Below are positions 12,861 through 26,439 of a stretch of 64,000 bases of DNA, one piece after another; position 1 is the first letter of the stretch, and every line of letters starts with the position of its first letter. The stretch comes from Straminergon stramineum (taxonomy: Eukaryota > Streptophyta > Bryopsida > Hypnales > Calliergonaceae), in assembly GCA_963920665.1 (NCBI GenBank), contig OY987273.1, positions 2,048,501-2,112,500 on the forward strand, written 5' to 3'. The position numbers and the translations under genes are program-made. The notes beneath the pieces were generated by a model, which saw nothing but the letters and a program-made list of their open reading frames with translations, was not told the origin of the DNA and did not search any database.

Positions 12861-14745
12861 GGAGAATTGTGAGGCCTCGTGGTCCCTTTCCCCACAAGGT
12901 TTAGTTCCCAAAACGTCTTGGGAACAAACCAAGGTTTAGGTCCCAAAAATAGGAACTAGAAGTCGAGGTTAGCATAGGGGATAGTTAGTAAATCCTTTGC
13001 CTAAGCAAGCCCAACCATCACCCACTAGCAATCTCGCAACCTTTTAACAACCTCCTTTTTTAGAAATTAACATAGGGAAGGGAAAAGAACACCTCAAACA
13101 CCCCAATCACCTCAATAGCCCCCAACACCTAGACCTCGAATCCCTGAACTCGATACCTGGTTATAAGGGTAGTTAGAGCCGGACACTAGGGTAGCCAGGT
13201 ACTGGCAGCAAGGGGGAGGGTCGGATTCACAGCGTCGGGCTAGAAGGGGGTTGGGTTCACAGTGTTGAGCAAAGGGGGGGTCGAGTTCATAGTGTGGGCT
13301 AGGGATGATGGAGTGAAAGGGGGTGGGGAAAGAAGAGTGTAGCCTTGTACTAAAGCCATATCCAGAGCAGGGAATCCAACGCCCCATCTCCTACATACAA
13401 AACAAGGACAAGGAAGATAAACGACGTGAAGATGGTAGAAGGCCGGGGGAATGAGGAGGGGTGTCGAGGGGGAAGACAATTTGAGGGTTAGGAGTGGAAG
13501 GGGATGAGGGAGGAGGTGAAATCCTCAAGGCCCACTCAGGCCATTAGATTAGAATTAGGTGATCACTTCGAAATTAAGTGTGAGACATAAATATAGGACG
13601 TGAGAAGTAGGACGTAAGAAGTAGCTCAATTTTAGAGGAAGGTATGACACGTACTTCAGGTAAGCTTAGTAGGTAAGAGCAAGGGGTTAATTGGTCCACC
13701 TTAGAGTGTAGGAGGAAAGAGAAGAAGGGAGGAAGAAAGAAATAGGAAGAAAATCAACAATTAAATCCTTGTACCAATTTATTTCATGATTAGAACGGTG
13801 GTTCGTTGTCTCAAGGCATAAAAGTTCATGGTAGAGGAGGTAGAGCTTCCGGTGGGCGCAAACAACGACGCAAGTTCCAAGGTATGAGTTAACCCTTTCC
13901 AACCCCTCCCTAGGGCTCTAACTAGAATTTAGTAGCTTGAGCCGAGGCCTACTCCTAGTTCAGACCCTTAGGACCGTACATTAGGTCATTTATTGAGACA
14001 TAAGCTTAGAGAAGAAGGCCGTGGCTTTCCAAAACCCTAAAGCATGCCCAAATCGGGTGGAAATTGAGAAAGTTATTTCCAAATGAAGTTTATGGTCAAA
14101 TCGGATGAAGAATAGCTAAACTCCGATTTTGACAAGGAATTAAATACATTAGGAGGAGGCTCCTTACTAGGGTCCAGGGCCGAAGAGAAAAGACAATTTC
14201 GAGTTGTAGGTTAGGAGAAATTAGTGGATGAAGTTTGGGTAAGGCTTGGATGAAAATTCAGTAGAAATACCCAATAAGGGTAAAACTTGAGATCTACATA
14301 GGAGAAATCCTTATGAACAACTATTCAAAATTTCGTATCTTTCTGAATTGGGGAACTAGGTGTAATAGATGGATGAAGTTTGAGGAACTAAGTAGCAGTC
14401 AAACTTCATCCACCCATAACTTTGGCTAGGAAAGACGGATGAGGTCAAGTATTATATTTTTAGAAATGGCACAAGATGAACTAGAGGGTTCCAAGGATAG
14501 TTCTGCCTTGGGGTAGGTTCCATCCAAATCATCCAGTAGGCCCTCCAATTAGAAGGCCCAAAACTTTGGAAGTAGTTTAAGCAAATCTTGCAATTTGGGG
14601 TCACTAAGGCACTTAGTAAAAAGATCCATTTCTTAAAAGGCACAATGGACCACGCTAAGACACCCAAAAGTAGGAGTCACTTAGCCGAAACCCAAAACTT
14701 GATTGTGTTCGCAAATTACCAAGGGTGGGTAATTTGGTGCTCACA

Positions 14746-14750
14746 GTATA
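14746..14750. repeat. Target-site duplication of solo LTR A, right (GTATA)
   Basis: Second copy of the GTATA found at 10823-10827. Confidence 0.85.
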
Positions 14751-15665
14751 CCTTCCCTTTGTGATATAGTTGCATGAGATTTCTCTCCCTTGAGAATAGA
14801 AGTGTAAACACTAATGCAATGGATTACACAGATATGGTTGCATGTGTCTTCTACTTTCTGATTGAATGTCCTTTATCTTTCCAATATAGACTGATGAAAT
14901 GCACCTTACTCTATTTGAGACAAACACTCATGCACGTAGTTCCTTTTGATTTTGTGTAGAAGCATTTTCTGCAACTCAGTATATCTACCATTCTCTTTAC
15001 AACTCCTGTATAGAATCATCCAAACCTTTTTTACATTTCTTGCTGAAACATTCATAATGAAGGGGTTTCACTGTAGTAGTGTTCCACTTCATTTTCTAAA
15101 TTCATTTTTGTGAAATTACACATACTTAGCTTTTTTTGGAAAAGGCCACAACTACATTCTCACTCATAAATGCATGTCCATGTCATAAATTGTATGGCAC
15201 AAGTAGGGATCACATTTGTCACTAAATTGCATAATATTATATTGGAAAGACCAAAAACAATGCTTTCATTAGACTTACAATACAAATCACCTTCCCACAT
15301 AAAAGGTTTTAGCATTGCCACAAGCTAATAACCAATTGTTATCTAAAATTGTAACTCCATCGCACTGCAAAAGAAAAGAATATTGTCAACCTAGGTTGCG
15401 ACATGACAACATTGAATCATGCCTTGTATTCACCTTCTTCATACACCAGTGTCCAAATGATAACAAATTTCTATTTCCCTTCACTAACAATATGGTTTCA
15501 TTTAAAAAAACATGAGAAATTGAGAATTTACTTCCCAATAAGACAGTTGAAATAAAATGCTAATCCGCTTCGCACTTGTACATTTCACTAGATCATGCTC
15601 CGAATTACAATATCCATTACACTCCAAAAAAAATCCCCTCCACACACCATGACTAATAATAGTTA
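14751..15665 (-). other. Probable intron part of the CACTA transposase
   Basis: No coding similarity is visible. A possible donor (GTAACT on the minus strand at 15666-15661) follows the end of the recognised TNP2 exon, and a possible acceptor lies at 10781-10780, beyond LTR A. If both are right, LTR A sits in one intron; missing small exons cannot be excluded. Confidence 0.4.
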
Positions 15666-15666
15666 C

Positions 15667-17449
15667 CCAGATTGGCAAGGAGGTGCAGCATCATAGTTGG
15701 GTTGACCATTGAATGTAGCTCGAGCGGCCTTCTAGTAGTGGTTGTTTGTCAGCCACCTTTGATTACAAAGGAATAGAGTTTTGTCATCCTCTTTTGAATG
15801 TTCGACACCAATGCCCTCTCTGCAAATAGGACAACTTGTGTATCCTTTTCCAACCAAGCCAAAAATCAATCCGTAAGCTGGAAAATCATTAATGGTCCAC
15901 ATGAAGAAGCCCCTCATTTTGAAAAGACGATTGGGTCCTTCAAGTTTGAACATATTAATTGTAGGTATTCAAACCTACAACTTCTTCAACTCATGCACAA
16001 GGGGCTGTAAGAAACATCTATAGTTTCTTTTGTAGGAGACTTCGGTCTTGGAATTATCATAGTCAACGTCATGAAAAAACGCTTTGTCAAGAGATAAGGA
16101 GGTAGGTTATAGAACACCATCAAGATTGGCCACACTGAATGCTTAGTCGATTGAAGGCTATAGGGATTTACTCTGTCTAGTGATAGATGCATTTTGATGT
16201 TCTTGACCTCGTTGCTAAAATGTAAGTACTTCTAATCAATGAAATGCCATTGGTGACTATCGATGGTAGATCTCATTTTCCCGTCTTGAGAGTGATTCGT
16301 AGAGTGCCACTTCAGTAGTTTCGAGATTTGAAGGCATTTGTACATCCTCTACAGCCTCTTCATTAGAGAGAAATACCTAAGCACATGAACAGGCAGTGTA
16401 CTAGATCCTTCAATGTACCTTCACTTCCTACAACTTGGGCATGAGTCTAAATTAGCATTCTCCCTCCAATACTGTGTTTTTCCACACTGGTAGTAGTGAA
16501 TGCTCTCATAGGAGAGACCAAGCTTAGACAATAACTTTTTCATTTTGTATGAGTTTTGGGGGTAGTTGTTGTCAGATGAGAGCACATCATGCTTTAGAAA
16601 AGTTAAGATTTCATTTAAGCAATGGTGGCTCAGTGAAAAAAGGATGCACAAGGACATCAAGATAATATAGAATTGTAATTTGCTACTCGCCGACCCTGGA
16701 AAGAGAGGCTCATTTGCTTCATGAAGTACCTCCTCCATGACACTTGAGTAATCTGGCTCATCTTCCTCTTCTAAAAGTTCTTCAAAATCAAGGGTAGTGT
16801 CAACTTCCTCAGAGAACTACTCATGGATTTCATCAACACAAGCAAAATAATTCTCTACCATTTTGTCGAAGTTCACCTATATGTTTGGAGCTTCCTATTT
16901 GAAACTATTAGAACCATTTGCATTAATAGGAACCTCCTCTTCATTCAATTCGTCTCCTAATGCTGATGCGTCCTCTCACCGCTCTGCTACACTTCTCTAA
17001 AACAAAAAAATGACAGATTACGATAATGCTTATAGTAAAAGCAGGCCTTGAAATCTGAAATAGTTGTCCAATAACATATTCTCTATATATACTCAATCAC
17101 TTGCAACGCTGACAATAGCCTATTGTTAGTACTATAGCACTTTACATTCACGTTTGCACTCCTACAATAGCTGTATGAGAGGGGCATGAGCCATACAATG
17201 AAACATTTGTCACTTGCAACAATAAAAGGCTTTCATGTTCATTGCGTCACTACTGTACTAAGCTTTCTCTACAATTCTTACCAGTAGAGGTTCCTCCAAG
17301 TGTTGATCTTTGCCATATTTTTGATGATGACTTTGAACTACTTCAATAGCTTGAGTCTTGAAACCATGACATTTTTTGTTGCTACATGGATATTTGCTAA
17401 TGCCTTCACACACTGCCACTGCCCTCTCCAAGTGGTATACTTGTCTCAA
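15667..17449 (-). pseudogene. CACTA (En/Spm) transposase, N-terminal half (TNP2)
   Basis: Minus-strand fragments in order. 17449-17258 has YPCSNKKCHGF and VVQSHHQKYG, like the transposase-associated zinc-binding domain. 16738-16421 has YKMKKLLSKLGLSYESIH and YWRENANLDSCPSCRK, the start of TNP2. 16192-15986 has SVWPILMVFYNLPPYL and IIPRPKSPTKETIDV. 15953-15732 has MRGFFMWTINDFPAYG, CPICREG and the following LFLCNQRWLTNNHY. After an in-frame TAG, a further stretch reads ATFNGQPNYDAAPP. These are characteristic plant CACTA motifs in the right order, but they are broken by stops and frame changes. It continues, across LTR A, into the DUF4218/DUF4216 half at 8361-10779. The terminal inverted repeats of the transposon were not identified. 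Confidence 0.85.
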
Positions 17450-19610
17450 TCATTGTGGCCTCATTGTAGAATAAGTGATGCAAGGAATACCGAAATGAAT
17501 AGTTGTGAAGGCGTTCTGCATGCAAATGGTTGAACACCAATTAATTGAAGCTAGCTGAAGTCCACAATTACTTTGAGTAATGAAGCAAAATAAAATCATG
17601 TAAAATAAAGGAGAAACTAGCATTGTCAAGGTAGATATATATATTACAATTTTAGTGAATCACTATGCAAACTATAAGATCACATAAGTTCAGAAATCAT
17701 GTAGTCTTAACCTTCAAGTGCTACCATTGTTAAATAGAAGATGTCTTCGAAGTCTATGTTTGACGAGGGACATGAAAAGGCAACTCATATATTCCACATG
17801 GACGTTAACTTAGTAAACCATTTCACACACATACTTAACCTCCAAGTAAGGAAAATCAAGATGAATTAATTTTAGGCATGCAGAATTTCACACATAGGAG
17901 TCAATTACTTCAGCATGGGAGAAGGTTACTTACATGTTCAACTCCTTCAGCTTACTTGAATGTCTCTTACCACAACAATTGTTCAATTGAATTTTTTTGA
18001 AGCCCCTTGTGAAATGTCCTGCTTCCACACAACATTTTCTCAAGCATCTATTACAACAATTAATATAAAATGCTTTGTCATAATGTAAGTATAGCATTTA
18101 CCCCATGTAGTCTTGCAGTAAATTTCATAACTTCATGTAGTTTGTGCATTACATAAGAACTTTGGGCCCGTCTTTGACTGTGTTAGTATCATAAATATGG
18201 CCCCCATTAATACCCAAACACTATCCTAATGCAATGTTGTACAAAAGGAATGGTCAATGGAATTCTTTTCAAGCGAAAGACCTAACTAATGAAACAACAA
18301 AAGCATAACCACCAAGGAGTATGACATGATCCCCTCACTGGTGCTCACTAGTATTTGTTACTTTTTAGAACTATCATGAGATTTGCAATTAGAGACATTG
18401 CAAAAGGTCAGGTTTGAAAGGATGTATGTGTCAATGCTAAATGAAGTCATACTAGTTTTGATTTTCAAACAATTTAGTATAGAAAGTGGTCGTAACTTTT
18501 CATGGAGTGCAACATAAATGTTGTAACACAATGAATATACTTCAAAAAATAATTGAAGCTATAAACCTAATTCCAATGGGTATCTTCATTTGAGATTTAA
18601 ATATTCATAGAAAAAATCTCTCACAGTAAAAAAATTGCTTATGAAAGAGTGGATGGCTTATGAAGATGTCAGGACTTCTAAGGTTCTGTATGCATCTGTT
18701 TTTAAGACCCTGTAATGTTCCCCACGAGGACTAATCCTATGCATGTATTGGGCTGGTGAAGGGAAGGTGCATGCATTTTTTTATCATTAGAAACTGATTA
18801 TAGAACTCTCGCCCATCTCTCCCTAAAATTTAAGAAAAATAACATAAGTGAGCAGAAAAGTGGTTCATCTTTACAAATCTATTGGTTCCTAAACATGCAT
18901 GCAACATCTAAGTGGTTCAAAACATCACCTTTTCACTTCTACACTCCAACAAGATTAAGAATTGCTCAAAAAACACTTTGAAGTAAAGGAAGACAAGGGT
19001 AGGAGGATTGAAATAGCACTTATACATTTCTTACTAAAAGCCTTGGGAAGTAATAGTGCTTTCATGAGACATCGATTTTCAACATATCTACAATTCTATG
19101 AATATTGTAGTCATATGTTCCTAAGAAGTTTCAATCCCTTAACATTAATTGTCCTTGTAGAACTCTGTTTGATGCAACTCTCTATGACAATACATAGTCA
19201 ATTCTTTTCCACCTTGCTAAATCGCTCCATCAACTATAACAAACATCGTGCACTACAAACACAAGACATAAAGACATCCAAATCCTTCAATTGAACTAAC
19301 TAGCATAAACATTGTCACATGAAACTGAACCGCCTCACGATAGATGCTTTAGATGGGTACCATGCATAGATACCGATTGAAAATTGCATTAGTTTTGAAG
19401 ATGAATCATAGGTAGGTTGCATTTGAATACGAGAAATTAGTCAGTGAATCATTAGCATGATGGGAAATTTATTCACATGGAAGTATTCCATATGCCATGT
19501 ATCCACTCGTTTTGTGTTTTAGCTATGAAGACCATAAATGCTATAGATATTAGATCACATGGTCAAAACGTAAAAGAGAGAAGTTTTGGAAAACTACCAT
19601 TTTAAAGAAA
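17450..19610. other. Gene-free stretch
   Basis: No recognisable gene. The 110-codon frame at 18962-19294 (+) has no domain, and its composition resembles translated AT-rich DNA. The 5' end of the CACTA element is probably in this interval but could not be delimited. Confidence 0.4.
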
Positions 19611-19617
19611 TTGAGGT

Positions 19618-20300
19618 CCAGATGGACTAAATTCCTTATCTTTCAAGACGATCATGCTTCGTATTGTTTTCATTTGTATTCATCAATACTTAGAAGGGCA
19701 AAATTGTTTAAAACAAGTCTACTTCAACAAACTATGTCTGAAGGACACGCATGTGTAGACTGAACGTTAGGATACTGCAGTGAATTCATTGGAATGCTTC
19801 TCGAAGAATTTGTAAATGACGCACACATTGCACATGAGGTTATTGGTCCTTATTCACCACATGAAAATACTATAGCAGAATAAGAAAACCGTACTATTTG
19901 GGGGATGATGTGAACTTGCATTTGTCAGAGCAAAATTTATACAAAATTTTAGGCTGAAGCTATCCATTATTTTGCCTATACTACGTAGTTTGAGGGAAAG
20001 GCAATCCTATAACCATATTCAATGACACTATGGTGCCGCCTTTGCTTGGTGAAGGGAGCTTACAATTTCAAGTGTGGATAAACCTATTCTACTTCAATAT
20101 GAAAAGAGCATATGCTCAGAAAAGGAGTTTACATAATCGACATAGACAATTGTATGAGGTTTTCACTTTTCACTGAGTGAAAACCTTGGCGTACTAGAAT
20201 TGGATGAAGCATTTTTCCCTACAAGAGAAGGAAATAATCCATTGTCCGAACTGCGCAATTACTTATTTTCTACAATATAAAGCATGACTTCTAACTTGTT
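19618..20300 (+). pseudogene. Ty1/copia integrase relic
   Basis: A plus-strand frame reads FLIFQDDHASYCFHLYSS (start of the rve integrase core, first catalytic Asp region). It continues to EFIGMLLEEFVNDAHIAHEV, IGPYSPHENTIAE and ENRTIWGMM, which correspond to the copia stretch around the second Asp and the catalytic Glu (usual form PYTPQQNGVAERKNRT). After a stop comes AEAIHYFAYTT, matching the copia motif WAEAVNTA.YL. The second Asp region has decayed and several stops are present. No gag, reverse transcriptase or LTR was recognised nearby, so this is an old fragment. Confidence 0.65.
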
Positions 20301-23300
20301 TACAATAGATGCTGACAAGGTTCCCATTAGTGAACTTGCAAAGCAAGCTACAAAGGTACTTCATTCCAGTCATTGAACTACCATTTTTAATCAAGGTTGT
20401 TTTTGGAGCCCTATCTACATGCTCATATTGTTATACACTTCTGCCCAACAAAATACTGACAACATATTTCAGGAGTTGCCACAGGTGAATGAGGTGCTGA
20501 ATCCCCATGGACAAAAGATAATTAAGAAGTAGAACAAATGACTAAATAATAAAAATACTTCAATGTATGCAAGCACCAATGGAAGACCATGCACTTCCAC
20601 TAAACTCTTTCCTCAATTATAAAATTTCTTTGAATGACTCACCTAAACTTTCAAAAAGAAGAGTTCATGCATAAGAATGCGGGTCAATGATAGAGAAGGT
20701 AGTAGTTGAAGAAAAAAGAACTAATCCCCCAAAATGGCCTTCTTGGAGGAAATCCATATTCGGACCCTGCGACACTACTCTACAAACTTTGAAATTTATT
20801 TGCAGCCTTCCCAAATGCCTGTGAAATTGTCAAAGATTTAAGGTGTTAAAATTTGTAATTAGGGAAAGTATTGTCCAACAATGTTCATGCTTTGAAAAAT
20901 AGATGAAGCCAATGATGCATTTGGAGACACTATTCTAAATCTCTGTTGAATAGTGTGAAGAAGCTACCCACTGGCATATATTTTCAATGAACAAAATGGA
21001 AGCAATACTACGTGTCACTCTTATTGTATCGATTTGTAAACATTAATATTAAGATAGTTCATTACTATTAGTCACATATATTTGCATTTATGGGTATTAA
21101 ATGTCCCTCAATGGGAAGACACCACTTAAGACCTTGTAATGTTACTTGTTAGGTAATCATAGTATGTAGTTCAATACAACTAATAGCTAGAATGTTAGTT
21201 TTGTTCTATCAAGAACTAATATCAACATAATCAAAAGTTATGACATGTATCTTCATATATATCTAATTTAAAATACATTTGTGTCCTACTCCAGTTGACC
21301 TAGTTACCTAGTAGTTGCTCCACCTCGAAATCAGAGGTCCTCATTTACTACTTGGCTGTAGTGCAAAAAAGCTTATGAAAAATGGAAACAAGTGAGGCAC
21401 ATGAAATGGAAATGTTGAAGTTGTATTAGACGTTCCGCTAACCTCAAGTCCTAAAGGGAGCGCCACATAGCAAATGACATTCGGAGCTCCTTGGTACAAG
21501 AGTACTACTGCATTTTAATGCAATTAGTGTTCATGTGTGTATTCTATTGCTTGGATGTGTATTCCCCTGGTTCAAGTGTTAAAGTATTGTCTTCAATACT
21601 ATTGTATTAGAGTATAGTTTCTTGAATTATAATGTCTTCTATTAAGTATTCTGTGAGTGTATGACCCCCAAACAAATGCAATTCAATTTATAACACGCTT
21701 CATACACATGTAAAGAGTTTTTATAAATGAAAAAAGTTAACTAATGTTCATAATATTACACTGCTGAATGTAAAGATATAGAAATGAAATAACTAACCTA
21801 AAAATCAAATTTCAAGGTAGACATAGAAGTAGCTTGGAAGTAGGAATAGTCCCCACTCCCTAGTGTGGATGCCGGAGAAGGTCTTCCAACCTGTTGAAAC
21901 CACCTATGAGCAGAGTAGTCACTAGCAATATATGAATTTGTGACACTTATTTGGAGTTGGCAAAGAATAGCTGTATGAGTCACTATCTTGAAATAAACAC
22001 AATTTACCATGAAAATGCCTTAATAGTGCATGTTGAGGTATAGAAAGTACATTTCACTTAAAAAGAAGAGCACAAAAAGATTGAACGAGTATCACATGTC
22101 TCCAAAGGTTGCATGGATATTTTGTCTATGAATATAGAGAAAAAATTGTGGCAAATAGAACAAACGAATTGAAATGCAGAAGAGGAGGAAGTAAGAGCAA
22201 ATTACAATGATCCACCATCAGAACTTGGAACCCATAATTTGAGTGCAAAAATTAGGGTTTTTTGTTTCACTAACCTTCAAAGAAATGGTAGCTCCGATAG
22301 TACACCCTAGAGAATGGGTTACTAAACCAAGTGAAGCCAAACAAGTGAACTCCGCCTGACCGTTGTAGCCGAACTCCAACACCAACATGCAAGCAACATA
22401 CTTCCTAAGGAATCATAGAGAAAAAGCTAGTAAATTAGGTAAATTGCACAACAAACTCATCCTTCTTTATCATCATGAATAATACCTTTGTAGAAGAATT
22501 GTATCATGAAGCAAAATCCTCCCTCTAAGTGGTGAAGTGTAGTTGCATAAATGTTCAACTGACTCCACCTCACAAGTCTTTGATAGTGCTTGATTGTGAG
22601 AATGAGTACCAAAAAAGCACCAACCTATCATACTCAGTAAGACCTCACTGAGTTATTGAAATAAAGTATTGCATTTTAAAATAGTTACAATTGTTAATAG
22701 CTAGCTAGACATGTAGTAATATTGATCGAGATAATAGATTTCAATTAGTGAAGATTCAAAATCCCAGTGCTGGATTCCATAAATCCATCGCCAACTTCAC
22801 AGCAAGACGTGCTTCTGCTATGAATAAGTGGTATTGTGAGCATGAAAATTAACGCCTATGAAGTTGAATCCCTACTATAGCATTGTGGAGCATGACCGTT
22901 TGTTCACAAAAGCACGAAGTTTAGAAATGAAGGTATGAGTACACTACTACCTTGAAAGCTTGTGATGAATGTCATGTGGATACAATCTTTTCAGTGCATG
23001 AAAAGGGACGTGTAGTGTAGGTGGAGCTCTATGCTGTAGCATTTGTTTTCTTGTCATAGGAAGTCATTCTATTTTTAGTGTGTTGCCAACAAGTGTCGGA
23101 CTGGTTTACACTTCTTTTGTTCTTCTACTATCAACGGAGAAGGCAAAAAAGAAACAATGCACAGAGAAAGGGAACCTCAATTACAAGTGGCGCACGACAA
23201 GTCAATGAATGTATTGTGTTCCTATTAAATTAGAGTAACAAAGGATGAAAAGCGACAAAAATCATGCATACATCAACATGTTCTAGGGATGCGTGCCTTC

Positions 23301-26300
23301 TGCGCATTGCATGTTGCATCGTAGTGCATGACAACTTGTATTAATGCAATGAATAGGGACATGAATAGGGACCACGGGGACTTGGTTGATGATGCCAAAG
23401 TATTGGAGGTAGGATTCTCAACAGTGTTTGGAGCTGATAAGAAGACGCTTCAGTGCACAAAGTGTAATCAGAATGCAAGTGATGTTGCATGTGTAGTGAG
23501 TTTGTGAGAGCATGAACAATGACAATCCTAGAATGACAAGATTAAGCGGAAGCAATGTCTCATCTTCAACGTATATTTGTGTAGCTTTTACCTTTGTTCT
23601 CCGACGTTGCCACATACCTAAAGTTGTTGGCTACTAGTAATAAGTTGGAGACATGAAGCATTGTACAGTCATACTTGGAGGAGTAATTTTGTTCTGACTT
23701 GTTGGTTTTATTGCATATGACTAAGCAATTCGTAGAGGTAAGAGCTTGAACACTGTGTGAGGTGAAAAATTGCACGCTCTAATGTAGCCATGCAATTGCT
23801 TCCACAGACAACACATATGGGAGTTGCTTTGGAAAGAAGAGACCTTAGTAATTAAGAGGTTGGCTCTCCATGTGATATAGTTTTTGTTTTCTCAACCCTA
23901 TCGCATGTGGAATATCAACATACAAAATGGTTGAATCACTGTGTTAGGTTGATGTAGTGGTCATCAATGTCGACCTATCGGATAGGAAGATTTCTAGGAC
24001 CCTAAGAGAAAGCAAGGGTCTTAGGAGCTGAATTTGGATGCTCTAACTTGTAGATCCCTAAAAGTGCTATATGGAAGTCAATAGTAAGCAAAGCCTTCTG
24101 TTTTTGAAGGTGGATGGCAGAATTATTGAGGCTTATCATAGTCAAACAATGAGATACGGGTAGGTTACATGGAAAAAGATAATATTCAATGATATTTGAA
24201 AATGCCAATCGAAACACCGTTGTAGGTCAAGATGTCATAAGATTTTGTTGTGTAATATATAGACCTACTTACCATTTCTAACATATGTCGACATTAGTGG
24301 AGTTGCAAGAAATGTGTGCAATTTTTTGGTGTTCTAACATTGTGACAAACAATTGAGATGGAAGTTTGAGGCAACATAGGGAAAAGGGTATCATTCCCAA
24401 CAAGTTTTTTTGCATGTTATTAGGGTTGTAGCCAAAGTTGCTTTTGTGAGTATTGTCGTTGTTTAGGAGGAATTATTTTAGCTACGATAATAGATAATGC
24501 ATAGTTGCTATATTATATGTGTTGTCTTCTAGTGTACGTTGATGTATGATGTGATTGAGGTCAAGCCTTCACTGAGTTTTTTGTTGCTCGAATCTTGTTT
24601 TCTAGTTGGTTTTCTAATCTTCAATATTCGCTCTCTAATAAATGAGAAAGTTTGTAGGAAACAACAAATCTTTCTTTGTTGTTAGAGTATGAGATTTGTT
24701 GATTTTTAGCATCTAAATGTAGATGTATTTAACCTTGTAGAAAGAAACCAAGAAGTTTGTTGATGGTGGAAGTAAAATTGAATATGAGTTTTTTTAAGAA
24801 GGTGATACAATTGAAGGAGAAACTAGGGGTCCTAGGAGAACTCATATGCACTCAAATTCCTTCATAGCTAATGACTCTTTTGCCTATGATGCAACACTAT
24901 TGATTTGGCAATTTTTGCTAGTTTTCATGTTACACGATTGAATTTGATAATGGAAGTCTAATTGTAATCATTGTCTCTAATTTTAAATTGTCATTGTTTG
25001 TGTAGTTTCACTAATTCCTTATAATATAGGGATGTATCTACTCATAAATTAATGAAGCACATGACAAATCTAAGTAGACTTGCAATTTAATGTAGCTCTC
25101 TATGAGGTAGATGAGGGCACTAGCTACACTATCCATAGATATTGATCAAGTAAGCTATACTTTCGAACAAATTGCATTGTAAAATAAGAGAAGATGTTTT
25201 CAATAATTGAAGAATAATATTGGAGGTGCAAGTGATAATTTACTCATGTCTGTTGGACAATATTGTTTCCCCTTGAATTCAATGGGTTTTTTTAGGTCAT
25301 TTAGACTTTGTTATGCTTTCTAGGGACTTTAATTTGAAGTGTAGTGTCGCAGAATAGTACTGAGACATATACAACCATCTTGGGGAACTTGACTAGTAGG
25401 CGCATGCACTGATTTGGTATTGGAGGTACAAAGAAATGAAAGTGTGGGGGGTAAGTTAGTTCGACCAAGAAAACATTTGAGCATTGCATGTAGAAAAAAT
25501 GGGAGTCATTGGTGATGTATAATTCTTTAAGCCTTCGAAATCAAGATCCAAATGGAATGTCGACCTCATAGAATAGAATCTACTATGCTCTACATGAACA
25601 AATATGCTTTTGTATTCTTGCATGCAAAAAATCATATTTTTGGACATTTGTGAGATGAGCACTTTTGATAGTTGAATAAGTACTTGCACCCATTACAATG
25701 ATGCTACATATGATTATATTCTCAATACTCAATCATCCTATTGGTAGTCTTTCTTGCACAATCTCTAGCTTGTCTATGACTTTGAGTGCTTCAATCTTGT
25801 ATACAACTGAAATGAAGGCAATTGATGCCAAATAGGGAGTCAAGAAATAAAATTAATCTAGTGATTGATTGCATTATTTTTCCCTGTGGTACTAAGTTTT
25901 TTCTTGGTAGGGAATGAATATATCAAAAGACAGTCATTGTAGTCTTTAGGGCATGTACATATATGCAAGCAAAACAAAGAAAATAGGAGCTAGCATGAGT
26001 GAATGTGTTTTTTGTATCGCTGTTAGTAGGCACCAATAGAGTGCAAACCAATTTTTGGACATTTGGGAATGTGTTTTTACTCATTTTTGCAATTGTGGGA
26101 TAATAGTTGGAGGTCTTTTGTGTCACAAAACTAAACGATGGATGCTAGAAAATGCGGAAGGTTTGGTCAACTAGCGAAATGACCATGGTATATTTCTTAC
26201 TGAATAGTTGAGTGGTACTTTGAATTTGTCTATTTTAAGAAAGCAAGGCATGTACAACTTGTTGATAAAACCTTTTTTTCCTTATGCATGAATTATTTTT

Positions 26301-26430
26301 GGAACATGGATGTGCATTCCCAATGTGTGCCTACATCTAAGTGGTTCATGTGGTTCATGTGTTGTAGCAGCAAGGCATGGGCAAATTGAGATAGTCAAGG
26401 AAGATGTCAGAGAGCTTTGTCCTCTAGAAC
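20301..26430. other. Long gene-free stretch
   Basis: Six kilobases without a supportable gene. Frames of 60-80 codons are scattered on both strands without domains. A short plus-strand frame near 23370-23505 (FGADKKTLQCTKCNQNASD) has a CxxC pair but could not be extended. Remnants of the copia element may be hidden at the start. No arrays or long inverted repeats were seen. Confidence 0.4.
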
Positions 26431-26439
26431 AAGCCACCT

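Larger units (their letters stand above)
10828..14745 (+). mobile_element. Solo-LTR-like element A (3.9 kb)
   Basis: The element starts TGTAAGC and ends GCTCACA, so it has TG...CA termini. The outer 22 bp form an imperfect inverted repeat (about 15 of 22 matching). It is flanked by the 5-bp direct repeat GTATA. A second copy in the reverse orientation lies at 55003-59057 with its own duplication (ATTGT). There is no internal gag-pol and the two ends are not direct repeats of each other, so a solo LTR of a very long-LTR retrotransposon fits best. A non-autonomous element with a 5-bp duplication is the alternative. A TATA-like CTATAAAAG at 12094-12102 sets the orientation as plus. Open frames inside (such as 11421-11867) have no counterpart in copy B and are not treated as genes. 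It lies in a probable intron of the CACTA transposase. Confidence 0.85.

Noticed and set aside
8361..17449. Borders of the whole CACTA transposon
   Set aside because: The coding region is clear, but no CACTA...TAGTG terminal pair with a duplication could be recognised, so no element borders are given.
18962..19294. 110-codon open frame
   Set aside because: No recognisable motif; composition typical of AT-rich random translation.
23070..23510. Possible Harbinger- or hAT-like fragment (ACCIVVHDNLY and a CxxC segment)
   Set aside because: Too short, interrupted by stops, and could not be extended in any frame.
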